Assembly (NCBI GenBank): GCA_963837635.1
Contig: CAWINY010000003.1
Location: 434,001 to 498,000 of the forward strand
Length of the DNA: 64,000 nucleotides
Direction of reading: 5' to 3'
Source: CAWINY01 sp963837635
Lineage (GTDB): Bacteria > Acidobacteriota > Terriglobia > Terriglobales > Acidobacteriaceae
Part shown: positions 7,812 to 18,317 of the stretch, piece by piece
Position numbering within the stretch: the first letter of the stretch is position 1
Layout of the letters: each line of letters begins with the position of its first letter
Position numbers and translations under genes: made by a program
Notes under the pieces: generated by a model
Told to the model about the DNA's origin: nothing
Seen by the model: the letters and a program-made list of their open reading frames with translations, nothing else
Databases searched by the model: none

Positions 7812-8585
7812 ATGAGCCGAGAATTTCAATTGAATGCCAACACCGCCGAGGAAGCTCTCCAGCTTTCGATTGCCGCGTTCGGTCCCCAGCGCATTGCGCT
7901 GGCTTCCAGCTTCGGCGCCGAAGACCAGGTGCTGACCCACATGCTGGCCCAGATCCACCGGCAGGCGCGAATCTTTACCCTCGACACCGGACGTTTGTTC
8001 CAGGAAACCTACGACACCATGCAGCAGTCCATCGAACGCTATGGGATTCGCTATGAGGTGTACGCGCCGGACGCGGCGGAACTGGCCCAACTGGTGGCAC
8101 AGAATGGGCCCAACCTCTTCTATGACAGCGTCGAGAAGCGCAAAGCCTGTTGCGAGGTGCGCAAGCTCAAGCCGCTGCGCCGGGTCCTGAGCACAGTCGA
8201 TGCCTGGATCTGCGGTCTGCGCCGCGACCAGGCAGTAACGCGCACCGCGGTCGAGTTGGTCAGTTGGGACTCGGAGTTCGGCATATACAAGATTTGTCCA
8301 CTATTCGACTGGAGCGAGCGCCAGGTGTGGGACTACATCCATTGGTACAAGGTTCCCTACAACCGGCTGCATGACCAAGGCTTCCGCAGCATCGGCTGCG
8401 CGCCGTGCACGCGCGCGGTGCAACCGGGCGAGGACATCCGCGCCGGTCGCTGGTGGTGGGAGTCGCCGGAGGACAAGGAATGCGGGCTCCATCGCTCGCT
8501 GCTGCATCCCGGCAAGGGGCAACAGGGGATGGTCATGACAGACCAAATCGTGAAACTCTCCGGTGGTGAAACCGCGATCTGTTGA
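7812..8585 (+). CDS. cysH: Adenylyl-sulfate (APS) reductase, 4Fe-4S type
   Basis: A 257-residue enzyme that reduces APS to sulfite with thioredoxin, feeding the sulfite reductase at 5.2-6.9 kb. The PAPS reductase fold shows the P-loop-like SSFGAEDQ (32-39). Cluster cysteines CC (113-114) and CxxC (196-199) mark it as an APS rather than a PAPS reductase, and the catalytic Cys is in KECGLH (Cys224). The ATG at 7812 follows GAGGAC; an upstream in-frame ATG at 7725 would add 29 poorly conserved residues. The shared box suggests co-regulation with the reductase. Confidence 0.92.
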   Translation: MSREFQLNANTAEEALQLSIAAFGPQRIALASSFGAEDQVLTHMLAQIHRQARIFTLDTGRLFQETYDTMQQSIERYGIRYEVYAPDAAELAQLVAQNGPNLFYDSVEKRKACCEVRKLKPLRRVLSTVDAWICGLRRDQAVTRTAVELVSWDSEFGIYKICPLFDWSERQVWDYIHWYKVPYNRLHDQGFRSIGCAPCTRAVQPGEDIRAGRWWWESPEDKECGLHRSLLHPGKGQQGMVMTDQIVKLSGGETAIC

Positions 8586-8607
8586 GATACGGAAAATCGG
8601 AGGGTGC

Positions 8608-8638
8608 CCCACATCTGCCTGCCGTTGGCAGATGTGGG
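8608..8638. terminator. Hairpin of the CCCACATCTGCC family between convergent genes
   Basis: Perfect 12-bp arms CCCACATCTGCC (8608-8619) and GGCAGATGTGGG (8627-8638). It lies between the convergent ends of cysH and the 8655-8981 gene, so it may act as a bidirectional terminator. Related copies are at 33408-33438, 54021-54056 and 58717-58747. Confidence 0.55.
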
Positions 8639-8654
8639 ACCATTTCGGCAAGTG

Positions 8655-8981
8655 CTACTTGGCGTCGGCAATCGAGGCAACGGAAATGGAGGTGCCGCTC
8701 ACATCCCCGGTGACCTTCACTTTCTTGGCGGCAAACGGGTCGATCTTTGTTGCGTCGCCCTTGAGCACGTATACCTTGTCTCCCACCACCAAAGCGTAGT
8801 GGGCGCCGGCTTTGACGCATTCGCGAACACATTCGCTATCGGGTTTGCCGGCGGCCATCGTGTGCTTCTTTGCGCACATATCGTCGCTGACAATGCCGGT
8901 CAGGGTCTGCGTGGCGGCCAAAGCCGCGACAGATGCCATGGTGGTAAAAACCAACGCGATCACTAGGTTTCTAAACTTCAT
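8655..8981 (-). CDS. Small secreted protein with conserved cysteines
   Basis: A 108-residue protein with a clear signal peptide (MKFRNLVIALVFTTMASVAALA). The mature part has SDDMCAKKH and CVRECVKAGAHYALVVG, followed by a short beta-rich region (KVYVLKG..KVKVTGDV) suggestive of an OB-like or cradle fold. Three cysteines could bind metal or form disulfides. I know this pattern only as an uncharacterised secreted family common in Acidobacteriota-type genomes. The ATG is preceded by GGAGACAGG. Confidence 0.75.
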   Translation of the reverse strand: MKFRNLVIALVFTTMASVAALAATQTLTGIVSDDMCAKKHTMAAGKPDSECVRECVKAGAHYALVVGDKVYVLKGDATKIDPFAAKKVKVTGDVSGTSISVASIADAK

Positions 8982-9147
8982 CCTGTCTCCAAAGTGTCCC
9001 GACCCTTGTGGGTCGGGGGTGCTCTCCTGAAATCAGCTCTGCTGAAAATCTCCCCATGATATGCATCGGACGTAAGGACAATGCCGGAATACGTCAATCC
9101 TGACGCCGCTCTCTTGGGGAATGTGGAATCTTCTGACAACCAAGGAA

Positions 9148-9240
9148 TTGTCATTCCGAGCGAAGCGAGGAATCTGCAGCTCTGTTGAACTAGCGAAACT
9201 GCGTATTTCTCGCGCCAAAATCGGGCGCTCGGAATGACAA
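9148..9240. repeat. GTCATTCCGAG-type spacer repeat, inverted pair
   Basis: TTGTCATTCCGAGCG (9148-9162) and CGCTCGGAATGACAA (9226-9240) are perfect 15-bp arms. Related one-armed pieces are at 3036 (TGTCATCCTGAG), 22351-22378 and 59369-59376. Confidence 0.7.
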
Positions 9241-9267
9241 ACCTAAGCTTGCCGGACGACGCCGCGG

Positions 9268-9711
9268 CTATTTCTTGTCGTCACTGCCCTGGCCGGAGCT
9301 ATTCGGCGCACCACTCATGTCCATGCCTTTCATGTCGTCGCCTTTCATGCTGGACATATTCCCCTTCATGTTGCCCTTGCATTGCATCCCGCTCATGCCC
9401 TTCATGCTGGTATGTTGCATCTTGCCGCCGTTCATCATGGGACACATGCTCATGTGGTGGCGGGCATCGGCGAGTTGCGTCTGGGCCTGTTCGAGGGCGG
9501 CTTTCATCTTGGCGGGATCGTTCGATTCACGACCGCTGGCCAGGGTTTTTTCCAGTTGATCGAGGTCGGCGTTGGTGGCCGTCATCTCCGGGCAGCGGCC
9601 GCCTTGCTTGTGCGGGCCGGTTTTCGATGGCGTGGAGGCGGCTTGATTCTGTGCAAGCAGAATGGTGGCACTCAGTACGAGCGCGAGGACGAGGAGAAGC
9701 ACTCTTTTCAT
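9268..9711 (-). CDS. Secreted Met/His/Lys-rich protein, possible metal binder
   Basis: About 147 residues. The signal peptide MKRVLLLVLALVLSATILLA fixes the start at 9711 (an upstream frame adds 18 unlikely residues). A helical middle (DLDQLEKTLASGRESND) is followed by a strongly Met-rich tail with HHMSMCPMMNGGKMQH and repeated MKGM/MKGN units. Met- and His-rich extracytoplasmic tails bind copper or silver in other proteins, so periplasmic metal binding is a reasonable inference, but no family is recognised. Confidence 0.7.
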   Translation of the reverse strand: MKRVLLLVLALVLSATILLAQNQAASTPSKTGPHKQGGRCPEMTATNADLDQLEKTLASGRESNDPAKMKAALEQAQTQLADARHHMSMCPMMNGGKMQHTSMKGMSGMQCKGNMKGNMSSMKGDDMKGMDMSGAPNSSGQGSDDKK

Positions 9712-10306
9712 GATGTTCTTATACGCCTTTCTCTGTTCAGGCCCGACAAGCACTTGCGCGCCCATTGGTGCTCAAAAGATTAGATATCGGGCAGAGATCC
9801 TTCGCTTCGCAAAGGTGTCGCGCCCGCTCAAGAATTTGACGATCCAGGAGCCGAAAGGTTACACGCCCTTCGCATCGCGAAAATACACATCATCAATTCG
9901 GTGCCTCGCGAAGCCCCGGGTGGAGCGACAAGATTCCTCCGCGCCGTGTTTCGTCGATCCAGCGCTCACACAAGCCGCGCAGCACTGACCGAGCTTCATT
10001 ATCGTTCACGATTCGGACTCTCGATCTTGCTCCAGCGGACCATTGGACATGATCGTCAGCACCGGACCTGTGAACTGTGGAAGCGGGCACTTTTCGATCG
10101 GAAAAAGGCCCTGAGAAGTTAGGATTTGCTTGGGCTCCTTGCGCGGTTTGGGTGGAACGGGGCTGCAGTACACGAACCAATCTCCCCTCTACGTAGCATT
10201 TCACTGTTGCGCCTTTATGGCGCAGTTCCTCGGGCTTGTCAATGCGCACTCCGGTTCCTCGCGGCGTGGGGACGGAAAACGGAGAACGAAAAACGGAGGA
10301 CGTGAG
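9712..10306. other. Gene-poor spacer
   Basis: A minus-strand frame at 9893-10249 is open but has no recognisable domain or good start and is not accepted. 10266-10304 carries a 7-nt array (CGGAAAA, CGGAGAA, CGAAAAA, CGGAGGA) matching the hairpin family at 46126-46232. Confidence 0.5.
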
Positions 10307-12370
10307 CTATGCGACCTTTTGTGTGTGCACCATGTCGCGGATCACGCTCACGATGTCGGGATTGGCCAGGGTGCTAACGTCGCCGGTCTCCTTGTCATTG
10401 GAAATCGAGGCCAGCACGCGGCGCATCAGCTTACCCGACCGGGTCTTGGGCATGTCAGGAACGATGTGCACGTTTCGCGGCCGCGCGATCTTGCCGATGA
10501 TGGTTTCCAACGCCGCCACCACCTTGGCCGAGATCGCCTTGCTCGGCTGCAAGCCGGGCTTTAGAGAGATGTAGACCTCCGGCACCTTGCCCTTGATCTC
10601 GTCCGACACGGGGATGACCGCCGCTTCAGCAACTTCCGGCACGGTCAGGCACGCCGATTCCAGTTCCTTGGTGCCCAGGCGATGGCCGGCAACGTTGATC
10701 ACGTCATCGACCCGGCCCAGGATGCGGAAATAGCCGTCGGCGGCCAGCACCGCGCCATCGCGGGCGAAGTACGGCCAGTCGTGCCAGTCCTTGCTGTTCC
10801 GGTCGCGGCAATAGCGAGTGTAATACTCGTTCACGAATCGCTGGTCGTCTCCCCAGATGGTCTGCATGATCCCCGGCCAGGGGTTCCTGATGCAGATGTT
10901 ACCCGCCTTACCCGAACCCGCTTTAATCTCGTTGAAGTCTTCGTCATAGATCGCGGGATATACACCCGGCACCCCGGGACCGGCGCTGCCCGGCTTCATC
11001 GGATCCAGGGCCGGCTTGGTGCTGCACAGGAAGCCGCCGTTTTCCGTTTGCCACCAGGTGTCGACGATCACCGCTTCGCCTTTGCCGACGGTTTCGTAGT
11101 ACCACTGCCAGACGACGGGCTCGATCGGTTCGCCCACGGTTGTCATGTGCTTGAAGTGGTAGTTGTACTTCTTGGGCTCGTCCGGGCCGGTCTTGCGCAG
11201 CATGCGGATGGCGGTCGGCGAAGTGTGGAAGATGTTGACCCCGAGCCGCTCGGCGATGCGCCACGTGCGGCCGGCATCGGGATAGGTCGGCACCCCCTCG
11301 TAGATCACGCTACTCGCCGCCAGCGCCAGCGGGCCATACACAATGTAGGAGTGGCCGGTGATCCAGCCGATATCCGCCATGCACCAGTACACATCTTCCG
11401 GATGAATGTCCTGGATGTACTTCGAGGTGCCGGTAACGTAGGCAAGATAGCCGCCAGTACGGTGCTGGCAGCCCTTGGGCTTGCCGGTGGTGCCGCTGGT
11501 GTACATCAGGAACAGAGGAGCTTCGGCATCCATCGCAACCGGCTCGACGCGCTGTCCGGCGCAGTCCTTGAGCACCTCATCCACGTAGTAGTCGCGGCCC
11601 TTGACCATCTTGGCCTGAGAGACGGTCTTTCCCGGATACCGCCGCCAGACCAGGACCTTATCCACCGTCTGGCCTTCGTCGCGCGCCTGATCCAGGGCGG
11701 CTTCCACGCTGACGGACTTATGATCGATCAGGGTACCGTTGCGAGAATAGCCGTCCATGGTGATGAGCACCCGGCTGCCGGAATCGGCAATCCTGCGCCC
11801 GCAGGCTTCCCCACTGAAACCGCCGAAGACCACCGAATGGATTATCCCGAGGCGAGCGCACGCCAGCATGGTGACGGGCAGTTCCGGGGTCATGGGCAAG
11901 TGGATGGTCACCCGGTCGCCGGTCTTCAGGCCGGCGAAATCCCGCAGCAGGGCCGCCATCTCGTTGACGCGGTTGTAAAGCTCCTGGTAGGTGATGGCCA
12001 CCGGGGCTTCGTTCTCCGGTTCGGGCACAAAGTGAATGGCGGTTTTGTTCCTGTACTTATCCAGGTGGCGATCGACGCAGTTGTAACAGGCATTCAGCTT
12101 GCCGCCTGCAAACCACTTCCAAAAGGGTGGATTACTGGAGTCCAGCGTGGTGTGCCAATAATGATCCCAGCTCAGCATGTCCGCGTATTCCCGGAAGCAC
12201 TCGGGGAAGTTCTTCTCGCCAAACCGCTCATTGACTGCCGGATCAGCCAGATTCGCTTGCCCGGTAAACTTCGGCGGCGGCAAACGATACTCCTCTTCTT
12301 TCCAGTGAACCGCTAATTCAGCTTCCGCGACCTCGCCTGCGGCTGCGTCTACACGCTGAACCTCAGCCAT
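10307..12370 (-). CDS. acs: Acetyl-CoA synthetase (acetate-CoA ligase)
   Basis: A 687-residue AMP-forming ligase converting acetate, ATP and CoA to acetyl-CoA. It shows the P-loop motif YTSGTTGKPKG (290-300), the adenylate-binding WWQTENGG, the hinge region YFRILGRVDDVINVAGHRLG and the C-terminal PKTRSGKLMRR whose Lys (near 647) is the conserved regulatory acetylation site. Length and architecture are normal for Acs. It is monocistronic here, and the 9893-10249 frame downstream is not accepted as a gene. Confidence 0.96.
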   Translation of the reverse strand: MAEVQRVDAAAGEVAEAELAVHWKEEEYRLPPPKFTGQANLADPAVNERFGEKNFPECFREYADMLSWDHYWHTTLDSSNPPFWKWFAGGKLNACYNCVDRHLDKYRNKTAIHFVPEPENEAPVAITYQELYNRVNEMAALLRDFAGLKTGDRVTIHLPMTPELPVTMLACARLGIIHSVVFGGFSGEACGRRIADSGSRVLITMDGYSRNGTLIDHKSVSVEAALDQARDEGQTVDKVLVWRRYPGKTVSQAKMVKGRDYYVDEVLKDCAGQRVEPVAMDAEAPLFLMYTSGTTGKPKGCQHRTGGYLAYVTGTSKYIQDIHPEDVYWCMADIGWITGHSYIVYGPLALAASSVIYEGVPTYPDAGRTWRIAERLGVNIFHTSPTAIRMLRKTGPDEPKKYNYHFKHMTTVGEPIEPVVWQWYYETVGKGEAVIVDTWWQTENGGFLCSTKPALDPMKPGSAGPGVPGVYPAIYDEDFNEIKAGSGKAGNICIRNPWPGIMQTIWGDDQRFVNEYYTRYCRDRNSKDWHDWPYFARDGAVLAADGYFRILGRVDDVINVAGHRLGTKELESACLTVPEVAEAAVIPVSDEIKGKVPEVYISLKPGLQPSKAISAKVVAALETIIGKIARPRNVHIVPDMPKTRSGKLMRRVLASISNDKETGDVSTLANPDIVSVIRDMVHTQKVA

Positions 12371-12749
12371 GGGTAATCCTCACATTTTTTCAGAACAAAA
12401 GTATGGCGACCTGAAGGGGTAAGATGCGCGTCCGCAGCGCGACTAGCATCGACCTCTCGCAGGCGGACTTAGTCAGCGTAGGCCATCGTGCTGCGGGTAG
12501 ACGTCCCGCCCTTTGGCGCGTCCATGGACTACCCCACCAATGAAGTCACAGCAATACAGATGCTTTTCGCTGAGTAGATGTCGCGAGAAGAAGAAGCTTC
12601 TGATTTTGCAGGAATCGGGAAGGAGCCCGTTTTCCTCTCCAACGAGCGAGCGAAGTAGCTGATTATTACGCAGTTAATAGATAGTCGTGACGCCATCGTG
12701 GCGCGACGATGTTGCGGTCGTAGTAAGTTGCTGATTCGAAGTTAGTTAT
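12371..12749. other. Gene-free spacer between acs and tRNA-His
   Basis: No reading frame, repeat copy or RNA gene is recognised here. It must contain the acs promoter on the minus strand, but no clear consensus is seen. Confidence 0.5.
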
Positions 12750-12825
12750 TGGGGTGGGTGGTGGGATTCGAACCCACGACAGCCGGAGCCACAGTCCGGA
12801 GTTCTACCACTGAACTACACCCACC
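12750..12825 (-). tRNA. tRNA-His (GTG)
   Basis: The full cloverleaf folds on the minus strand: acceptor GTGGGTG with CACCCAC, anticodon stem CCGGA/TCCGG around loop CTGTGGC (anticodon GTG), T arm GTGGG-TTCGAAT-CCCAC. The extra G-1 opposite C73, the identity element of tRNA-His, is encoded. CCA is encoded at 12752-12750. Confidence 0.96.
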
Positions 12826-12998
12826 ACGGCGAGGCGTGCAGTGATTCCATCATACACGGCAGCTTCTGCTCCCGCATAGAGCTGCGTTGAGGGAGCTTGG
12901 CAGAGCCCAAAGGCGGTTCAGAAGGCGCCAACACGCTGGCGTGCTGTGACCATCCTCACGCCTATTGAGCAGTGCCAATGTTGCGTTTGCTACCGCGC

Positions 12999-13220
12999 TT
13001 ACTCCATGCAGCAGCCGTGGCTGCCGGCGATACCGCACGACCCAGCAGCGCCACAGGCGCTGGCGGCCGCTTTGGTCCGATTCGTTCCTACCGAGAATAC
13101 TGAAATTTGCTGATCCAGGTTCGCCCCCCGGCAAAGAGGACACTGGGGCTGCTGGTTGGCATAAACCAGCGCCTCGAATCGCTTCCTGCAGTCTTTACAG
13201 ATGTATTCAAAGATTGGCAT
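12999..13220 (-). CDS. FmdB-family zinc-ribbon protein
   Basis: A 73-residue protein starting MPIFEYICKDCRKRFEALV, the signature opening of the FmdB/CxxC_CxxC regulatory family, with a second knuckle CPLC. The C-terminal tail is Cys/Gly-rich (SACGAAGSCGIAGSHGCC). The start is set at 13220 because the family begins MP(I/T)YEY; the frame is open 23 codons further but in AT-rich spacer. Function in this family is not established beyond probable zinc binding. Confidence 0.82.
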   Translation of the reverse strand: MPIFEYICKDCRKRFEALVYANQQPQCPLCRGANLDQQISVFSVGTNRTKAAASACGAAGSCGIAGSHGCCME

Positions 13221-13370
13221 GCTTCTCCATGGCGAAAGGGCGCAAATCGTAGAATTAAGATTAAAAAACTCTGAGTCAGGTATACACATTATAAATCGAG
13301 AGCACTAACCACCAAGCAGATTCCGTACCTAGTCCGGACTAGAGTCGAAGGGGCTCTGAGATGGAAATGC

Positions 13371-13447
13371 TGGTAGGGGCGGCAGGACTCGAACCTGCGA
13401 CCACCCGCTTAGAAGGCGGGTGCTCTATCCAACTGAGCTACGCCCCC
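13371..13447 (-). tRNA. tRNA-Arg (TCT)
   Basis: The minus strand folds into a cloverleaf: acceptor GGGGGCG/CGCCCCT (first pair G-U), D arm GCTC/GAGC, anticodon stem CCCGC/GCGGG with loop CTTCTAA (anticodon TCT), T arm GCAGG-TTCGAGT-CCTGC, and encoded CCA (13373-13371). Confidence 0.96.
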
Positions 13448-13613
13448 AACTCGACCACAGATCCCTCGGCTAACGCTTCGGGATTGCGGCAGCGGGCTCA
13501 ACCGCCCGCTCATCGCCTGAACTTTCCCATTGTAGCCGCTGGTACAACTTAGGGTGCAACGCTGAAAACTGGCGTCGATAACTGCGGCGGCCAGCCGAGC
13601 CGCTGAAAGCCGC

Positions 13614-15089
13614 CTAAGATTCACTTTTTTGGGGCAGTGCTTGCAGCGTCCTGACGGCGCATTGCAGGTCCTCACGGAGTTTCTGTATGGAGCCATTCAT
13701 CGCGGTGATCTTGTGGTCAAGACCTCTCTGTTTGGCGATGCCGAGCACCGGTCCGGCGTGTTCGATAGCTTGTTGTCCGGCGGTGATCAGGTACGCGAGC
13801 GAATCGGCGTGCGGCTTCCAAAGATAGGCCGATTCCTGCCTGGCGCTGAAATCCTGCAGCTCCGAGAGAATGCGCGCACGGATCGCGATCAGCCGCTGGT
13901 GCGCCGAGGCGTAGTCGCTCCGGAAGCTCTTTTCTCCGGGATAATCATTGCGAAAGCAATCTACTTCAGCGGCCACCAGATTGAGTGTGCACTTGGGCAG
14001 GGGAATGGCGTAATTTCCACCGGAGTCGCCACCCCTGACAAAGGCGCGGATCGTGTCTTCCATCGATCGGAGTTTGCTCTCCTCGGCGGTGTTGGTGACA
14101 AGCCTCTCGGCTATCGCTTCCATGCCGTCCACCCGCCCGACTACGGGTCCGGGGGGAATCGCGGTATTCCCAGCTCTGAAGTCGGGTTGGCCCATCCGCG
14201 CATGGGCTGCGGCAGGCAGGGGGGGCGCTCCCGGGCCCGATCCCCGGCGCTCGACTGCTTTTCGATATTTGACTACCTTGCGGAAGCCTTCCTTAGCCCC
14301 CTCATACTCCTGTTGCAACAGCTTCGATTCCTCGACGTCAGCGAGCTGCTTAACCGTTACGTCCTCATCGACGCGGGTCATGCTGCCGCCGCCTTCCCGT
14401 TCCACGCGGGCGGCGAATTCCTTGATCTGCTGGGTGGCCAGGCGGAACAGTTCCGCAAACTTCTCGCCAAATCTGGAATTGTGTTCCGCTAACGTGGCCA
14501 GCACATGCGGGTGGTAGAACGAGAGGCCAAACGAGGCTTTGAGATCACGTACCCGGGCGATGATCCCCGATTCCATTAGCCGGTCGAATTCGGTGTAATC
14601 TTCCACCTCTCGCCGAATGAAATCGAACTGGCGCGCCAACTGCCGATGCTCTTCGGGCAACTGCGGCGGCGCTGAAATCTCCAGAATGCGGTTCAAGTCG
14701 CGTTCGAATTCCAGTGCCTCCTCGACCCTATGCCCCTGGGCGGTGCGCTGGCAAAAGAGAAAGGTCGTGATCAGGTCGGTCTTGTCGCGAGCCACGCTGC
14801 TGCCATTCTGGGCGACGACGTATTGACGCAGCACGGCTTCCGCCGAGTGAACACCAGAGGCGTCCCGCAAAGCACTGCGTATCATCTGGGGACCGATGGC
14901 CAAGTCTAACAGCCCGAGCCATTGGCGCAGTGTCTGCAGAACCTGAGGGTCTGGGTTCGGCCCCTGAGCAGACGGATCCAGGGCCATCGGAACTGGCACT
15001 GGGTATCCGAGCGCCTGCTCCAGGATGCTCTTGTAAAACTCGTGAACTGTGGTCAGGTCCGCCCATTCGCGGACCGGATTCAGTGGCAT
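13614..15089 (-). CDS. Hypothetical protein, 491 residues
   Basis: I do not recognise a family. It is predicted soluble and largely helical, with no signal peptide or membrane segment. The N-terminal third is rich in helices (VREWADLTTVHEFYKSILEQ), a charged segment lies around 210-270, a Pro/Ala/Gly-rich hinge near 280-310 (GSGPGAPPLPAAAHARMG) separates a second helical half, and the C-terminus reads IQKLREDLQCAVRTLQAL. It stands alone, followed by tRNA-Arg. Codon use matches its neighbours, so it is a real gene. Confidence 0.75.
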   Translation of the reverse strand: MPLNPVREWADLTTVHEFYKSILEQALGYPVPVPMALDPSAQGPNPDPQVLQTLRQWLGLLDLAIGPQMIRSALRDASGVHSAEAVLRQYVVAQNGSSVARDKTDLITTFLFCQRTAQGHRVEEALEFERDLNRILEISAPPQLPEEHRQLARQFDFIRREVEDYTEFDRLMESGIIARVRDLKASFGLSFYHPHVLATLAEHNSRFGEKFAELFRLATQQIKEFAARVEREGGGSMTRVDEDVTVKQLADVEESKLLQQEYEGAKEGFRKVVKYRKAVERRGSGPGAPPLPAAAHARMGQPDFRAGNTAIPPGPVVGRVDGMEAIAERLVTNTAEESKLRSMEDTIRAFVRGGDSGGNYAIPLPKCTLNLVAAEVDCFRNDYPGEKSFRSDYASAHQRLIAIRARILSELQDFSARQESAYLWKPHADSLAYLITAGQQAIEHAGPVLGIAKQRGLDHKITAMNGSIQKLREDLQCAVRTLQALPQKSES

Positions 15090-15365
15090 GCGCGCCGCCT
15101 CGTCTCAACCCCAACCAATGACCGCCCGAACACGCAGACATCGCCTCCAAATGCGCACTTTCAGCGCGTTTGGAACTCCTCTGGAATCCGGCTTGCTTCG
15201 CGCTCGTCGAGGCTCTGTATTTTACTTGCCCTAAAATTTTATTGCAGAAAAGTCACAGCAACAAGAGACGGCGTTGGCGTACAAGTTACTTTCGTTCCTG
15301 TGGCTGGGGAGCGCCGCAAGGATTGGGACAGGCGCATCCGGCCCGGGTTTCGCCGCCAAAACGGC

Positions 15366-16541
<1,176 letters not shown>

Positions 16542-16907
16542 GCTCTCCTCACAAGGGCCCCTTACCGCGGATTACACGGAAAGGACACGGATTAACACGG
16601 ATTCATTCTCAAAAAACTAATGATTCTATACCGCGGGAGAGGTCTTGTGTGTGCGGCAAATTCAACGGACATAGGGAACAAAATCCACCACGGAGGCACG
16701 GAGAGAAGCATTAGGGGATTCCGGGCCGAGAAATAATTAGCCGCTGATGAACGCTGATTCACACTGATCAGAAGAGAGCTTGATTCTAATGTACATCAGC
16801 GAAATCAGCGGCTGCTTTGCTTTCTTGGTGTCCTTGCTAGCGAGACAAGGCGCGCGCGTTCCCTAGCAGCAGCTCAGTTTTGCCTTTTTCCGTGTCTCGG
16901 TGTCTCC
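16542..16907. repeat. Spacer made of nested array hairpins
   Basis: 16563-16600 holds one arm of the ACGGATT (9-nt) family. Outer arms at 16684-16705 (TCCACCACGGAGGCACGGAG) and 16889-16915 (TCTCCGTGGTGGA) share a perfect 12-bp core. Inside them AGCCGCTGAT (16739-16748) and ATCAGCGGCT (16804-16813) form a second stem with related units (ACGCTGATT, ACACTGATC). The outer right arm reaches into the proposed start of the downstream kinase. Confidence 0.75.
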
Positions 16908-18317
16908 GTGGTGGATTTTTGGATTGCATCTCACACCTTGCAACTACCCGTGGGAACCTGGAAACTAGAGTCCGTGGACCAGCGGCTTATCCTCGTCACT
17001 CTGCTCGTGAAGCTCGGCGTCGCCGCGGCGGTGTCCAGCGCCCTGGTCCGATCGAAGATCTTCAAGACGCTGCTGTTCCGCGAAGATCGCACCCTCACCG
17101 AGAAGCTGCAGCTCGTACTGTTCGCCGGTTTCCCGGTGGCGCTCGGGGTGCTGGTGCGGCACAGCGTCCACAACTTTCTCGCCGCGGACATCTCCTGGGA
17201 AGCCAGCGTGCTAATCGGCGTGATCGGCGGGCGTTTCTGCGGCATTTTGGCGGGCGCGCTGATCGCGCTGCCCTCGATTTTCCATGGCGAACTGCTGAAC
17301 CTGCCCTTCAACCTGATGAGCGGATTCCTCGCCGGGTGGTTGCGCAATCTGGCCAGCGATCGCGAATCGATCTGGTATTTTTCGCCCTTCATTGACCTGG
17401 GGATCTACCGCTGGCTGCGGCGCAATTTTCCCCGCCCGCGTCTCGACTGGCAGATGGGATTTTTCTCCGCCATTCTGGCCTTGAGTTATGCCCGCCTTGA
17501 GCTGGCGCGCCTCTTTCCGGGATGGATTTTCTCGCTGAGCAGTCCGCAGTGGCCGATCATGCTGGCCATTTATGCCTGCAACGCGATGGTGATCGCCATC
17601 CCGCTGAAGATCTTCAACAATGCCCGCATCGAGATGAAGCTGGAAGAGCAGGAGCGAGCGCTGCTGCAGGCCCGCATGGAAGCCCTGCAGAGCCAGATCC
17701 ACCCGCACTTCCTGTTCAACACGCTCAATTCCATATCTTCGCTGGTGCGTTTCGACCCGGACACGGCGCGCGAGTTGATCATCAAGCTGGCGAACATCCT
17801 GCGCCGGCTGCTGCACAAGACCGACGCCTTTGTCGCGCTGCAGGAAGAGATCGAGTTCATCGACGACTATCTCGATATCGAGGTAGTGCGCTTCGGCCGC
17901 GACAAGCTGCGGGTGGTCAAAGATCTGGACAAAGATTCGCTCGACATGCTGGTGCCCAGCATGCTGCTGCAGCCATTGGTGGAGAATTCCATCAAGCACG
18001 GACTTTCGCCCAAAATCGCGGGCGGCTGCGTCTATCTGCGCAGCCGTCTTCGCCAAAACACGCTGTTGATCGAAGTCGAGGACGATGGCGTGGGCATGGA
18101 TTCAGCGAGCACGACCATGACGGGCGGTCATGGAATCGGCTTGGCGAATGCCGCCGAGCGGTTGAAGGTGCTCTATGGCGACACGGCCCGGCTCACCATC
18201 GACAGCCGCCCCGGCGGGGGCACGATCATTCGCCTTTCGATTCCCGTGCTGCAGATGGAAACCGGGATGCCCACTGCGGCGCAGGCTCTCTATGCGCGCT
18301 CCAGCACACCGCGGTAG
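16908..18317 (+). CDS. LytS-type sensor histidine kinase
   Basis: A membrane kinase of about 469 residues. Five to six hydrophobic segments in residues 25-235 match the 5TMR-LYT sensor region, then a coiled linker, the His_kinase box QIHPHFLFNTLNSI (phospho-acceptor probably His265) and an HATPase_c domain with LLQPLVENSIKHG (N box) and DDGVGM/GHGIGLANAAERL (G boxes). No LytR-type response regulator is adjacent, so it is an orphan. The GTG at 16908 lies within a repeat arm and has no Shine-Dalgarno; GTG at 16950 is an alternative. Its end overlaps bshA tail-to-tail by 28 bp. Confidence 0.87.
   Translation: MVDFWIASHTLQLPVGTWKLESVDQRLILVTLLVKLGVAAAVSSALVRSKIFKTLLFREDRTLTEKLQLVLFAGFPVALGVLVRHSVHNFLAADISWEASVLIGVIGGRFCGILAGALIALPSIFHGELLNLPFNLMSGFLAGWLRNLASDRESIWYFSPFIDLGIYRWLRRNFPRPRLDWQMGFFSAILALSYARLELARLFPGWIFSLSSPQWPIMLAIYACNAMVIAIPLKIFNNARIEMKLEEQERALLQARMEALQSQIHPHFLFNTLNSISSLVRFDPDTARELIIKLANILRRLLHKTDAFVALQEEIEFIDDYLDIEVVRFGRDKLRVVKDLDKDSLDMLVPSMLLQPLVENSIKHGLSPKIAGGCVYLRSRLRQNTLLIEVEDDGVGMDSASTTMTGGHGIGLANAAERLKVLYGDTARLTIDSRPGGGTIIRLSIPVLQMETGMPTAAQALYARSSTPR

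Noticed and set aside
9893..10249. 118-codon minus-strand frame downstream of acs
   Set aside because: No domain, no Shine-Dalgarno, and an atypical mix of residues; its upstream region is array repeat DNA.
10682..12316. Long plus-strand frame (544 codons) opposite acs
   Set aside because: It is antisense to a clear acetyl-CoA synthetase; its His/Val/Gly-rich translation is a GC-codon shadow with no domain.
13361..13552. Small frame starting MEMLVGAAGLEPATTRLE
   Set aside because: This is the well-known artefact of translating tRNA-Arg; the tRNA cloverleaf explains the sequence.
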